Assembly (NCBI GenBank): GCA_041749075.1
Contig: JBGTBY010000031.1
Location: 124,001-188,000 of the forward strand
Direction: 5' to 3'
Origin: CAMTWZ01 sp041749075
GTDB lineage: Bacteria > Bacteroidota > Rhodothermia > Balneolales > HLUCCA01
Length of the DNA stretch: 64,000 nucleotides
Below, in pieces: positions 40,363 to 47,577 of the stretch. The position numbers and the translations under genes were made by a program. The stretch's first letter is position 1. The number at the start of each line of letters is the position of its first letter. The notes beneath the pieces were generated by a model. That model saw only the letters and a list, made by a program, of their open reading frames with translations. It made no database searches and was not told the DNA's origin.

Positions 40363-41739
40363 CTAATTCTGCAGTCGGAACACGATCGGCATTTCCATAT
40401 ACGCCGGAATCGGGTACCCGTCGATGTCGAGGGCGGGGGTGAATCGTGATTGCATGATTGCCCTGACGGCCGCCTCGTCACAACCGCCACCTATTCCCCT
40501 GATTACCTTTGGATTCAAAGCTCGTCCCGTTCCGTCTACGATAAATCCGACAACAACCTGTCCCTGGATCCTATTGCGACGGGCTTCTTCCGGATAATCG
40601 ACCCTCGTGTAAAGCGATTGCATCCCACCAACCGGTTCCGGCATCTTCACAGGAATGGCTCCAAGTGGTTTTTTCATGATACGGGCTCCGTCTTCGGTCG
40701 CGATGACGAGCGAATCTCCGATTTCTGCCACATCATACACGTTGTTCGATAGTCCTTCCTCGAGTCGATACAAGGTGGCCCGGCCCGTGGCGGGATATAA
40801 CCGAACCCAGCCATCTTCGCGAGTGCCAAGCAAGTGATTGAAGCCTGCGCGAACCCCATAGACACGCATTTCGGTTGGATTCTCACTGAGTTGATAGTGG
40901 GTGAATCGCTTCAGGTCTTCCTGGATTTTCACGATTCCTGCCAATGAGGAGGTATAGATATCATTTTTGAAGCGCACGATGCCATCTGGAAGTAGCTCGT
41001 GATGGGAAATACCCAGAATCAGATGGGCAAACGTGGTGTCGGGAAGAGTGTGTTCGAGGTATGCCGCACCCAATCCTCCTTCATCTAGCATCACCCATCT
41101 TCCATTCTTTTCAAATAAAATCGCATTCCGATTGTAGGGAAGCTCTTCATCCTGGTCGATGATCTGCGCCTCAAGACGTTCAAGATCCACATGAGCCAAT
41201 CCGCCATTGAATCCGATGTACATTCCGGAATCGGTGGCTTGGCAGGCTTGGATGACCGGTGGCACCTGCTTCCCGTGCAGAAATTGCAACGAATCGATTG
41301 AACGAATCGCCGCATCCGTTCCTCTGATATGAAGCCAGCCAAGCGGAACGGGTCCTGCGATGAACGATCCTCGTGGCGCTTGTGCTTCCTTCAATCGTCG
41401 GTCTTCGGGATAGGATCCGACGGAAATCACCAAGCCATTTTCCAGGTCGCAAACGTGTCCGAACCAATCCGCTTCCGGCCAATCCATAGTCAACGGAACG
41501 GGTGGTTGATCGGATTTCTTCACCCAAACAGCACGATTCTCAACCATCACCAGAGTGTTTTCGATGGTACCCATTGAATGGATGAACCGATCAAGCAAGG
41601 GTTCGGATGCCAGCGTATCGATGGTGACGATAACCGGAACCTCGAGGGTAAACCATTCCGCGGGCGGCTCCGGTGCTGATGGTACGAGAGCGGATTTGCA
41701 AGAAACAAGGATGATGAAAAGCAGGGGGATGTATTTCAT
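40363..41739 (-). CDS. TonB-C-domain lipoprotein with sensor-like N-terminal region
   Basis: 458 residues from ATG 41739 (MKYIPLLFIILVSCKSA, lipidated Cys14). Residues 20-360 have a beta-rich, propeller-like sequence with periodic motifs (TLVMVENRAVWVKKSD, GMYIGFNGGLAHVDL, GVRAGFNHLLGTREDGWVRL, DSLVIATEDGARIM). Residues 365-458 are a TonB C-terminal domain (PVGGMQSLYTRVDYPEEARR, GIGGGCDEAAVRAIMQSRFT) nearly the same as that of the M56 protein. Function unknown: perhaps a periplasmic TonB-like coupling protein with a sensor propeller. A frame extending upstream of 41739 lies in rluF and is rejected. The ATG overlaps the rluF stop (ATGA). Confidence 0.75.
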   Translation of the reverse strand: MKYIPLLFIILVSCKSALVPSAPEPPAEWFTLEVPVIVTIDTLASEPLLDRFIHSMGTIENTLVMVENRAVWVKKSDQPPVPLTMDWPEADWFGHVCDLENGLVISVGSYPEDRRLKEAQAPRGSFIAGPVPLGWLHIRGTDAAIRSIDSLQFLHGKQVPPVIQACQATDSGMYIGFNGGLAHVDLERLEAQIIDQDEELPYNRNAILFEKNGRWVMLDEGGLGAAYLEHTLPDTTFAHLILGISHHELLPDGIVRFKNDIYTSSLAGIVKIQEDLKRFTHYQLSENPTEMRVYGVRAGFNHLLGTREDGWVRLYPATGRATLYRLEEGLSNNVYDVAEIGDSLVIATEDGARIMKKPLGAIPVKMPEPVGGMQSLYTRVDYPEEARRNRIQGQVVVGFIVDGTGRALNPKVIRGIGGGCDEAAVRAIMQSRFTPALDIDGYPIPAYMEMPIVFRLQN

Positions 41740-42458
41740 GGGGGATCGTGTGTTTTGGATGAATCGGCTGTAATTCGGTTCAATTCGGTCAGTTCTTTTT
41801 CGGTCATGTCGCGCCATTGTCCGATGGGAACATCCAGCACCAGATTCATGATGCGGACGCGCTTGAGCTTGACCACCTCGTAACCAAGAACCTCGCACAT
41901 GCGTCGGATCTGGCGGTTCAATCCTTGTGTGAGGATGATGTTGATGCGCTTGGGACCAATTTGCTTCACGTCGCATGGCCTTGTCACGGTGTCCAATATC
42001 GGGACTCCGCTTCGCATCTTATTCAAGAATTCGGGTGTGATGGGTTTGTCTACCATCACCACATATTCCTTTTCATGATGATTGCGCGCACGAAGAATCT
42101 TGTTCACGATGTCGCCGTCGTTGGTGAGAATGATGAGTCCTTCGCTTTCCTTATCCAGACGTCCGACCGGGAAAATGCGCTTCGGGTGCTTCACAAAATC
42201 AATGATGTTGTTCTTTTCCCGCTTCTGGTCGGTGGTGCAGACAATACCGACGGGTTTGTTCAATAAGATGTAGACGGGCTTTTCTTTCGGGGGCGATATA
42301 GCGCGGCCATCTACCTTCACCACATCGCCATCGGTGATTTTCGTACCCATTTCAGGGACTTTCCCATTGATCGTGACTCGTCCTTGCTCGATCAGTTTAT
42401 CGGCTTCGCGACGGGAACAGAAGCCGGATTCGGAGAGGAATTTATTGATGCGGGTCAT
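41736..42458 (-). CDS. rluF: 23S rRNA pseudouridine synthase, RluF-like (RsuA/RluB/E/F family)
   Basis: 240 residues from ATG 42458. N-terminal S4 domain (RINKFLSESGFCSRREADKL, EQGRVTINGKVP), catalytic domain with the Asp in VGRLDKESEGLIILTNDGD, and C-terminal motifs GLNRQIRRMCEVLGYEVVKL, IMNLVLDVPIGQWRDMTEKE. The block KEYVVMVDKPITPEFLNKM is closest to RluF (U2604 modification). A housekeeping gene surprisingly placed in the repeat-divided region. Upstream frame extension to 42500 runs into a TGTCCGCAAGT copy and is rejected. Confidence 0.92.
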   Translation of the reverse strand: MTRINKFLSESGFCSRREADKLIEQGRVTINGKVPEMGTKITDGDVVKVDGRAISPPKEKPVYILLNKPVGIVCTTDQKREKNNIIDFVKHPKRIFPVGRLDKESEGLIILTNDGDIVNKILRARNHHEKEYVVMVDKPITPEFLNKMRSGVPILDTVTRPCDVKQIGPKRINIILTQGLNRQIRRMCEVLGYEVVKLKRVRIMNLVLDVPIGQWRDMTEKELTELNRITADSSKTHDPP

Positions 42459-42486
42459 GAGTAAAGATACGGGATGGGGGAGATGC

Positions 42487-42836
42487 TGTCCGCAAGTCAA
42501 TCTAAACTCATCTCAAAACTCTACTTTCTGGGATTGAGAGTGTACAACTAAGTAATTAGATATCAATAGGATATAAAAAACATTGAATTTGTTATTTATA
42601 TGGATTGAGTGTCCGCAAGTGGTTTTAGAGTCTAGCCTATTTATAAAACGCTGAAAGGATTTATTAGGATCGGTTTCCAGGATAGTACGGCATCAGTCTC
42701 GTCCATTATTCTATTTTAATAACAAAAAATAGCACAGATTTCGGAAAGAAATTACGTAATAAATTTGTTTCGTAAGTATAATAATAACAATGTAATACAT
42801 TAATTTGACAGGACAATAAGTATCGCTGTCCGCAAG
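42487..42836 (+). repeat. TGTCCGCAAG-family intergenic repeat, copy 3 (compound, three end motifs)
   Basis: Contains TGTCCGCAAGT at 42487-42497 and 42610-42620 and TGTCCGCAAG at 42827-42836, so it looks like two copies in tandem, a degenerate 134-base one and a fuller 227-base one. The second shows GCACAGATTTC, AAATTACGTAATAAATTTG and TTTGACAGGACAATAAGTA. The final end motif directly abuts the stop codon (42837) of the oxidoreductase gene. Confidence 0.88.
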
Positions 42837-43808
42837 CTAATCTATAATCCTATCCAATACACGCATGTTCGCGATGGCATCGGTGATGGGGATGGGGACC
42901 GGCGCATCATCGATGATGGCTTGCGAAAAGGCTTCACCCTGCAAGGTGTACATGTCGGAATAACCGAAACGAAGGACATCACACATCCCGCCGATCCTTA
43001 CCGTCACGGTGCGCTCGATGTGATCCCCGGCATTATAGGGCACATTCAATTCGAGGCTTCCTTTCGTGCCATAAATCACAGCTGATTGGCGATTTTCGAG
43101 CTGTGTGGAGCAAAGGATGCTGGCCGCACCATGCTCAAATTCAAGGATGGCGCTCGTCCAGATGTCGGTCTTGAATACTGGATCCCGCTTCACAACGGAT
43201 CTCACTCCAACCGGCTCATCGCCGAATATCCATCGTGCCAAGTTCACACCATAACAGCCGATATCGAGCAAGGCTCCGCCGCCGATATCCGCCTGGTTCC
43301 TCAAATTCGCCGGATCCACATTGTAGTAGGTGAAATCGGTATTCAGATGGCGCACATCCCCGATCCCGCCCGATCGGATGATATCGAACACGGCTGTCCA
43401 TTGCGGATGAAACCGATACATGAACGCCTCCATCACCTTCACAGTCGGACATCGCCGCTGCGCATCCAGCAATTGCTCCGCTTCTGTCGCCGTGATGGCA
43501 ATCGGCTTTTCGCAAAGAACATGTTTTCCAGCCTCCATCGCCAAAATGGTATATGGCACATGCAAATGGTTCGGAAGTGGATTGTACACGGCATCGATCT
43601 CGGGATCGGCTAGCAAAGCCTCATAACTCCCATAGTGTTTTGGGATCCCCAGCTTCGCGGCCGCATCCTGCGCTGCCACCTCCGAACGTGACGATATCGC
43701 CACCACATCCCCATTCCGCATCTTTTGCATGGATGGAATCACCCGCTTCATGCCGATATTGGCCGTACTAAGCACTCCCCATCGAACCCGTTTTGACTTT
43801 GTATCCAT
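42837..43808 (-). CDS. Gfo/Idh/MocA-family NAD(P)-dependent oxidoreductase
   Basis: 323 residues. Rossmann fold with VRWGVLSTANIGMKRVIPSM, substrate-binding motif LCEKPIAITATEAEQLL (Lys of the EKP motif), and C-terminal domain TDIWTSAILEFEHGAASILC. Oxidises a sugar or polyol, maybe an inositol or a glucose derivative. The final codons lie directly next to the end of repeat copy 3. Alone in its direction in this block. Confidence 0.92.
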   Translation of the reverse strand: MDTKSKRVRWGVLSTANIGMKRVIPSMQKMRNGDVVAISSRSEVAAQDAAAKLGIPKHYGSYEALLADPEIDAVYNPLPNHLHVPYTILAMEAGKHVLCEKPIAITATEAEQLLDAQRRCPTVKVMEAFMYRFHPQWTAVFDIIRSGGIGDVRHLNTDFTYYNVDPANLRNQADIGGGALLDIGCYGVNLARWIFGDEPVGVRSVVKRDPVFKTDIWTSAILEFEHGAASILCSTQLENRQSAVIYGTKGSLELNVPYNAGDHIERTVTVRIGGMCDVLRFGYSDMYTLQGEAFSQAIIDDAPVPIPITDAIANMRVLDRIID

Positions 43809-43869
43809 GCTTGAAAGTACGCATCTGTCCGCCGCTATTGAATTATCCCAAAAATGGATTCATTCTGAT

Positions 43870-43932
43870 GATGCGACAACTTGCTGTGTATGATGTGCTG
43901 AGTCGGCAGGTTGCGGCATTGATGACTAAATA
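43870..43932 (+). pseudogene. relic of a type IX secretion C-terminal sorting domain
   Basis: Bases 43870-43932 on the plus strand read MRQLAVYDVLSRQVAALMTK, the core pattern (VYDVLGRxVxxLV) of a type IX sorting domain. The frame has no start or upstream domain and lies in the 145-bp gap between the oxidoreductase and the Dabb gene. It points to a deleted secreted protein whose body is no longer here. Confidence 0.5.
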
Positions 43933-43953
43933 CAAATCCTTAAATTCTACTCC

Positions 43954-44328
43954 ATGATTCTGACACTCTTACTCCCAATCTTGCTAATGACCGGATTTGC
44001 CGCTGAGCCCGCTTCCGACGACCGTTTCGTTCATACGGTGTTTTTCTGGGTGAAAGCGGATGTGACCCAAGAACAAAAGGATGCTTTCTATCAAGGTCTA
44101 TTGAAGCTCAAAACCATAGATGCCATCGAAACCGGTTATGTAGGTGTACCTGCTCCGACGAACCGGCCGGTGATCGATTCGAGTTATGAGTATTCCATCA
44201 CCTTTGTGTTCAAATCGGCTGAAGACCAAGATGCCTATCAAGTGCATCCGGAGCATCATGAATTCATCGCCGCCTACAATCACCTTTGGGAAAAAGTGGT
44301 TGTATATGATGCGGTGTCACCTAAATAA
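43954..44328 (+). CDS. exported Dabb (stress-responsive A/B barrel) protein
   Basis: 124 residues. Signal peptide ILTLLLPILLMTGFAAEPA, followed by a Dabb ferredoxin-like fold: FVHTVFFWVKADVTQEQKDA, SYEYSITFVFKSAEDQDAYQ, HPEHHEFIAAYNHLWEKVVV. Role unknown; family members range from dimeric ligand-binding to oligomeric enzymes. It precedes the decayed GH5 gene by 9 bp in the same direction. Confidence 0.85.
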   Translation: MILTLLLPILLMTGFAAEPASDDRFVHTVFFWVKADVTQEQKDAFYQGLLKLKTIDAIETGYVGVPAPTNRPVIDSSYEYSITFVFKSAEDQDAYQVHPEHHEFIAAYNHLWEKVVVYDAVSPK

Positions 44329-44337
44329 ATCTTATCC

Positions 44338-44863
44338 ATGAAACTCATAGTCCTTCTATTGTTATTCATTCCGATGAGCGCGCAGGCGCAGACATTGCCT
44401 TTTGTGAAGGTGGACGGAAACCGGTTCGTGAATGAACATGGTGAAACTGTGGTGTTCCGTGGAATGTCCACATCCGATCCCGACCGTCTTGAAAAAGCCG
44501 GGGAAATGGAACAAAACGTACTTGCAAGCCGCCCGCGATTGGAACTCGAATGTGGTGCGGTTTCCGGTCCATCCTGCAGCCTGGCGCGAGCGAGGCGAGC
44601 AAGGGTTTCTGATATGGCTGGATGACGACATCAAATGGGCCGGTGAGCTGGGGATGAATGTGATCATCGATTGGCACAGCATCGGAAATCTGCGGACAGA
44701 AGTGTTCCAAGCACCGATTTACAACACCTCGAATGCCGAAACCTATCGGTTTTTGCGGACGATCGCGGCGCGATATAAAGACATTCCGGTGATCGGTGAT
44801 GAAACCTATGGCGAAGCGATCATCGGCTTTTTCAAGAAAAAGATGACCGAGCTGAATCGCTGA
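44338..44863 (+). pseudogene. decayed GH5-like glycosidase: frameshift plus internal deletion
   Basis: The first frame starts with a signal peptide (KLIVLLLLFIPMSAQAQTLP), then VDGNRFVNEHGETVVFRGMS, the usual GH5 N-terminus. At 44500-44503 a GGGG run shifts the frame by one base; the second frame continues with KWNKTYLQAARDWNSNVVRF, GMNVIIDWHSIGNLRTEVF and TIAARYKDIPV. It then jumps to GDETYGEAIIGFFKKK, which resembles the last part of the family, so about 150-200 residues containing both catalytic Glu sites are missing. Nonfunctional. Confidence 0.82.
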
Positions 44864-44866
44864 TTA

Positions 44867-45937
44867 TTATTCTTTAAATGTGAGGATGAAGGTGGCGCCT
44901 TCGTTGGGTTTGCTATCCACTTCAATGCGACCACCCAAGCTGGTGATGTGGCTATGGATGAGGTAAAGGCCAATGCCTTTGCTGTCTTCGTTTCCATGGA
45001 AGGTTTCGCGAAAACCGAACAGCTTGTCGCGCATGGAATCGAGGTCGAATCCGAGCCCGTTGTCTGAAAAAATCACTTTAGAATAGCCGTTTCCAGATTG
45101 GGATGAGACATGCACCGATGGTCGTAAACCCGGTTTTTTGTACTTGATAGAATTCGTGATAAGATTTAGAAACACACTTTCGAGAAACTTCAAGTTGAAT
45201 CGAATCGTGGGTGCTTCACTGAAATCGAAATGGACATCCAAATCGGCGCGATGAGTGAGGGAGCCGATCGAACCAAGCACACTGTGTAAGCATTCTTCGA
45301 GATCGCAATCTTCGAGACTCACAAGCAGGCTGTCTTTTGTACTTAAGACATCCACATAAGCATCCAACGTTTTTTTGAGGCTGTCGGTCGCGGTTTTAAG
45401 AATTTGAATGAAACCGACGGTTTCGGGATCCTGGATTTTCGACAGGTCGATGAGCTGAAACACGGCGAGCAAGTTATTCACTGGTGAGCGCAGATCATGA
45501 GCCGTAGTATAGGTGAGCTGCTTGAGGTCGCTGTTGATCCGCGTGAAGGAAGTGAGGAGTTCGTTCCGTGTGAGATCGAGCTTTTTCTTATGAGTGATGT
45601 TCTTGGCGATGGCATAGATCAGGCCGGCATCCCCGACAGGAATGGAGGTCCAAGCCAGCCAAACCACATCGCCATTTTTGGTGATATACCGATTATCGAA
45701 ATTAAGTAATGGCGAACCTTTAATCAGATGCTCGCGATGTTTTGCGGTAAGTTCACGATCATCCGGGTGGATGAATTCGGATATGGGCCGCGATCGAAGC
45801 TCATCAACCGAATACCCCAACAGTTGGCAAACAGCGGGGTTCACTTTCCGGAAATATCCATCGTTACCGGCTACGATCAAAAGATCGTGAGTGAGTTCGA
45901 AAAAAAGGTCGAGGTCGATGGCGTCGTCGATGCCCAC
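44867..45937 (-). CDS. PAS-domain sensor histidine kinase
   Basis: About 356 residues from a GTG at 45937 (an in-frame ATG at 46096 would overlap the next gene by 95 bases). PAS domain (LDLFFELTHDLLIVAGNDGY, NPAVCQLLGYSVDELRSRPI) with PAC tail WLAWTSIPVGDAGLIYAIAK, then the dimerisation domain with the phospho-acceptor His in LTYTTAHDLRSPVNNLLAVF, N-box LKFLESVFLNLITNSIKYKK, G1 FSDNGLGFDLDSMRDKLFG and G2 SKGIGLYLIHSHITSLGGRI. It has no membrane segment or receiver domain, so it acts in the cytoplasm. Partner response regulator not found. The start is uncertain. Confidence 0.9.
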   Translation of the reverse strand: MGIDDAIDLDLFFELTHDLLIVAGNDGYFRKVNPAVCQLLGYSVDELRSRPISEFIHPDDRELTAKHREHLIKGSPLLNFDNRYITKNGDVVWLAWTSIPVGDAGLIYAIAKNITHKKKLDLTRNELLTSFTRINSDLKQLTYTTAHDLRSPVNNLLAVFQLIDLSKIQDPETVGFIQILKTATDSLKKTLDAYVDVLSTKDSLLVSLEDCDLEECLHSVLGSIGSLTHRADLDVHFDFSEAPTIRFNLKFLESVFLNLITNSIKYKKPGLRPSVHVSSQSGNGYSKVIFSDNGLGFDLDSMRDKLFGFRETFHGNEDSKGIGLYLIHSHITSLGGRIEVDSKPNEGATFILTFKE

Positions 45938-46001
45938 AAACGTAGTGGCTAAGTCGCAGGGGTTCTGTTGGTTAGCAATATATCGAAACGGGGTGGATTC
46001 A

Positions 46002-46487
46002 TCAGGATGGAGTCGTTCGATGCAGCATATTTGCTGTGAATCCGGACACGATGAGAAGCATAAGGAGATCGGATGGGGATGGTGGTGGGTCTCCAACGGT
46101 CGCCCTGTGGTTGAATCCGATGTATCGCCACGCTATGGAGGAATATAATGTGAGGACGACGCGCTTGGTGGAGTCGCTTATCTCGAAGCGTCGTGTGATC
46201 AAGCCCTTCGATTTCATGAGATAATCTTTGCCGTTGAGATGGATGCGGACTTTGGAATTCCATTTGGGTTGGATGCTACCAATGGCGATGTCGTTCATGA
46301 CAATCGACGAGCTGAAATTAAAGAGGGATGTGGGGACGAATTGAATTGTCGAATCCGCGAACGTTGCCAAGCCACGTGTTCCGAACAGGCTTTGGGATTT
46401 GACGCGGGCGAGAGTCGTGTCGTTATGGGTCAGGATGGAGAAAGATCCCTTAAAGGATGTGGTGCGAAGGAATAAATTGTTATTCAT
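46002..46487 (-). CDS. 161-residue unknown protein
   Basis: Residues 1-125 have alternating beta-strand-like sequence (FKGSFSILTHNDTTLARVKS, RIHLNGKDYLMKSKGLITRR, STKRVVLTLYSSIAWRYIGF); the last 25 contain a hydrophobic stretch (PSDLLMLLIVSGFTANML). No family recognised. It ends within the possible N-terminal extension of the kinase. Its start is 10 bp before repeat copy 4. Confidence 0.6.
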   Translation of the reverse strand: MNNNLFLRTTSFKGSFSILTHNDTTLARVKSQSLFGTRGLATFADSTIQFVPTSLFNFSSSIVMNDIAIGSIQPKWNSKVRIHLNGKDYLMKSKGLITRRFEISDSTKRVVLTLYSSIAWRYIGFNHRATVGDPPPSPSDLLMLLIVSGFTANMLHRTTPS

Positions 46488-46497
46488 GAAGTATTAG

Positions 46498-46706
46498 TGT
46501 CCGCAAGTCCTCGATGTATTAATTCCGATGCAATAGAACCGATTTTATAGGACGATGGTACGTGACAAATTGTGAAATGTGTGCAGGAGCCGGTTGACAA
46601 GCACAGATTCCACAGAGAAATTTCGTAATGATTCTTGTAAGTATCATTATGGTATTATTGAGGATAAGATTATTTGATAGGACAAAAAGTAACGCTGTCC
46701 GCAAGT
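46498..46706 (+). repeat. TGTCCGCAAG-family intergenic repeat, copy 4 (209 bp form)
   Basis: Ends with TGTCCGCAAGT at both sides (46498-46508, 46696-46706). Contains GCACAGATTCCACAGAGAAA, TTTCGTAATGATT and TTTGATAGGACAAAAAGTA. One base longer than copy 6. Located between the unknown 161-residue gene and the stop of the DUF4249 gene. Confidence 0.9.
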
Positions 46707-46725
46707 CAACATAGATACCATGCAA

Positions 46726-47577
46726 TCAATCATCCAAAATCACAACGGTCGCTCGTAGCTGATGCGCAGAAAAATACCCATACCCACCAATGATGTTCGT
46801 TGGGGCATTGATGGGTTCATTCGCTAGCGAAGCGATCAATCCTCCCGTGCGTCGACGCGCATCTAGGAATCGGTAATAACCCTCTTCTATATTCGACAAG
46901 ACAACGATGACGGTATCTCCAGCCAGACCTGGATCCAGATCGATCTGTCGTCGGATTCGCCTTTCTTCAGCCACACGGTCTGTGAAAACCTCGCTGTGTA
47001 GCAAGAGATTCGAGTCTCGAAAAAAGAGAGAATCCAAATCATCTCCTCCAACCGGCACATTGTACACATGGAGGGCGAAATAATTCTGTCCGACAGGATC
47101 ATCAATAAAAATACGGAGGCGTTTCAAATCGAATACACCCAAACGTGTATTTTCATAGGTTGCGGTGTCGATGGAAATAGGTAGCATCCTCGTTGCTATC
47201 GCTTGTACCGACAGCCCGGTCGTTGAATCATAAACAGACAGATAAACGAGTGATCCTGCCGCACTTTCTGGAGATTCACCACCGTAGAATCCAGGAATTC
47301 CTAGTGTTGGAAGAGTATCGGTTGTCAGTGAATTCGAGACCAAAATTCGTCCATCTGACACGAACAAGGAAGCGATTAAATCTTCTTCCAATGCATTGAC
47401 AGATCGGCCGGAAAGTGGTGAGAAACTGCGAGTGGCGGTCACAATCATGGTTTCGTTGTCTATCATCACACTCGATATGACCAAGGCTTCGTCAGCCGGA
47501 TCTACCTTGAGAGGCAATTCGAATAGCTCGCATGAAGCGAGAATTATGACAAATAAGAATGGATAGAGTCGCATCAT
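46726..47577 (-). CDS. DUF4249 lipoprotein
   Basis: 283 residues. Lipoprotein signal MRLYPFLFVIILASCELFEL (Cys). DUF4249 pattern: VDPADEALVISSVMIDNETM, VTATRSFSPLSGRS, IFIDDPVGQNYFALHVYNVP. DUF4249 proteins pair with TonB receptors that carry a carboxypeptidase-like regulatory domain, as here (4-base overlap with the receptor gene). Likely the surface partner of the receptor, with a ligand not yet known. Confidence 0.9.
   Translation of the reverse strand: MMRLYPFLFVIILASCELFELPLKVDPADEALVISSVMIDNETMIVTATRSFSPLSGRSVNALEEDLIASLFVSDGRILVSNSLTTDTLPTLGIPGFYGGESPESAAGSLVYLSVYDSTTGLSVQAIATRMLPISIDTATYENTRLGVFDLKRLRIFIDDPVGQNYFALHVYNVPVGGDDLDSLFFRDSNLLLHSEVFTDRVAEERRIRRQIDLDPGLAGDTVIVVLSNIEEGYYRFLDARRRTGGLIASLANEPINAPTNIIGGYGYFSAHQLRATVVILDD

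Noticed and set aside
41740..41976. N-terminal extension of the TonB-C lipoprotein gene
   Set aside because: The segment is rluF read in another frame; the lipoprotein signal at ATG 41739 fixes the start.
42459..42500. Extension of rluF to 42500
   Set aside because: It would begin in the TGTCCGCAAGT repeat; the S4-domain start at 42458 matches the family.
46519..46725. 68-residue minus-strand frame within repeat copy 4
   Set aside because: It lies entirely in the intergenic repeat and shows no conserved features; other copies of the repeat do not keep the frame.
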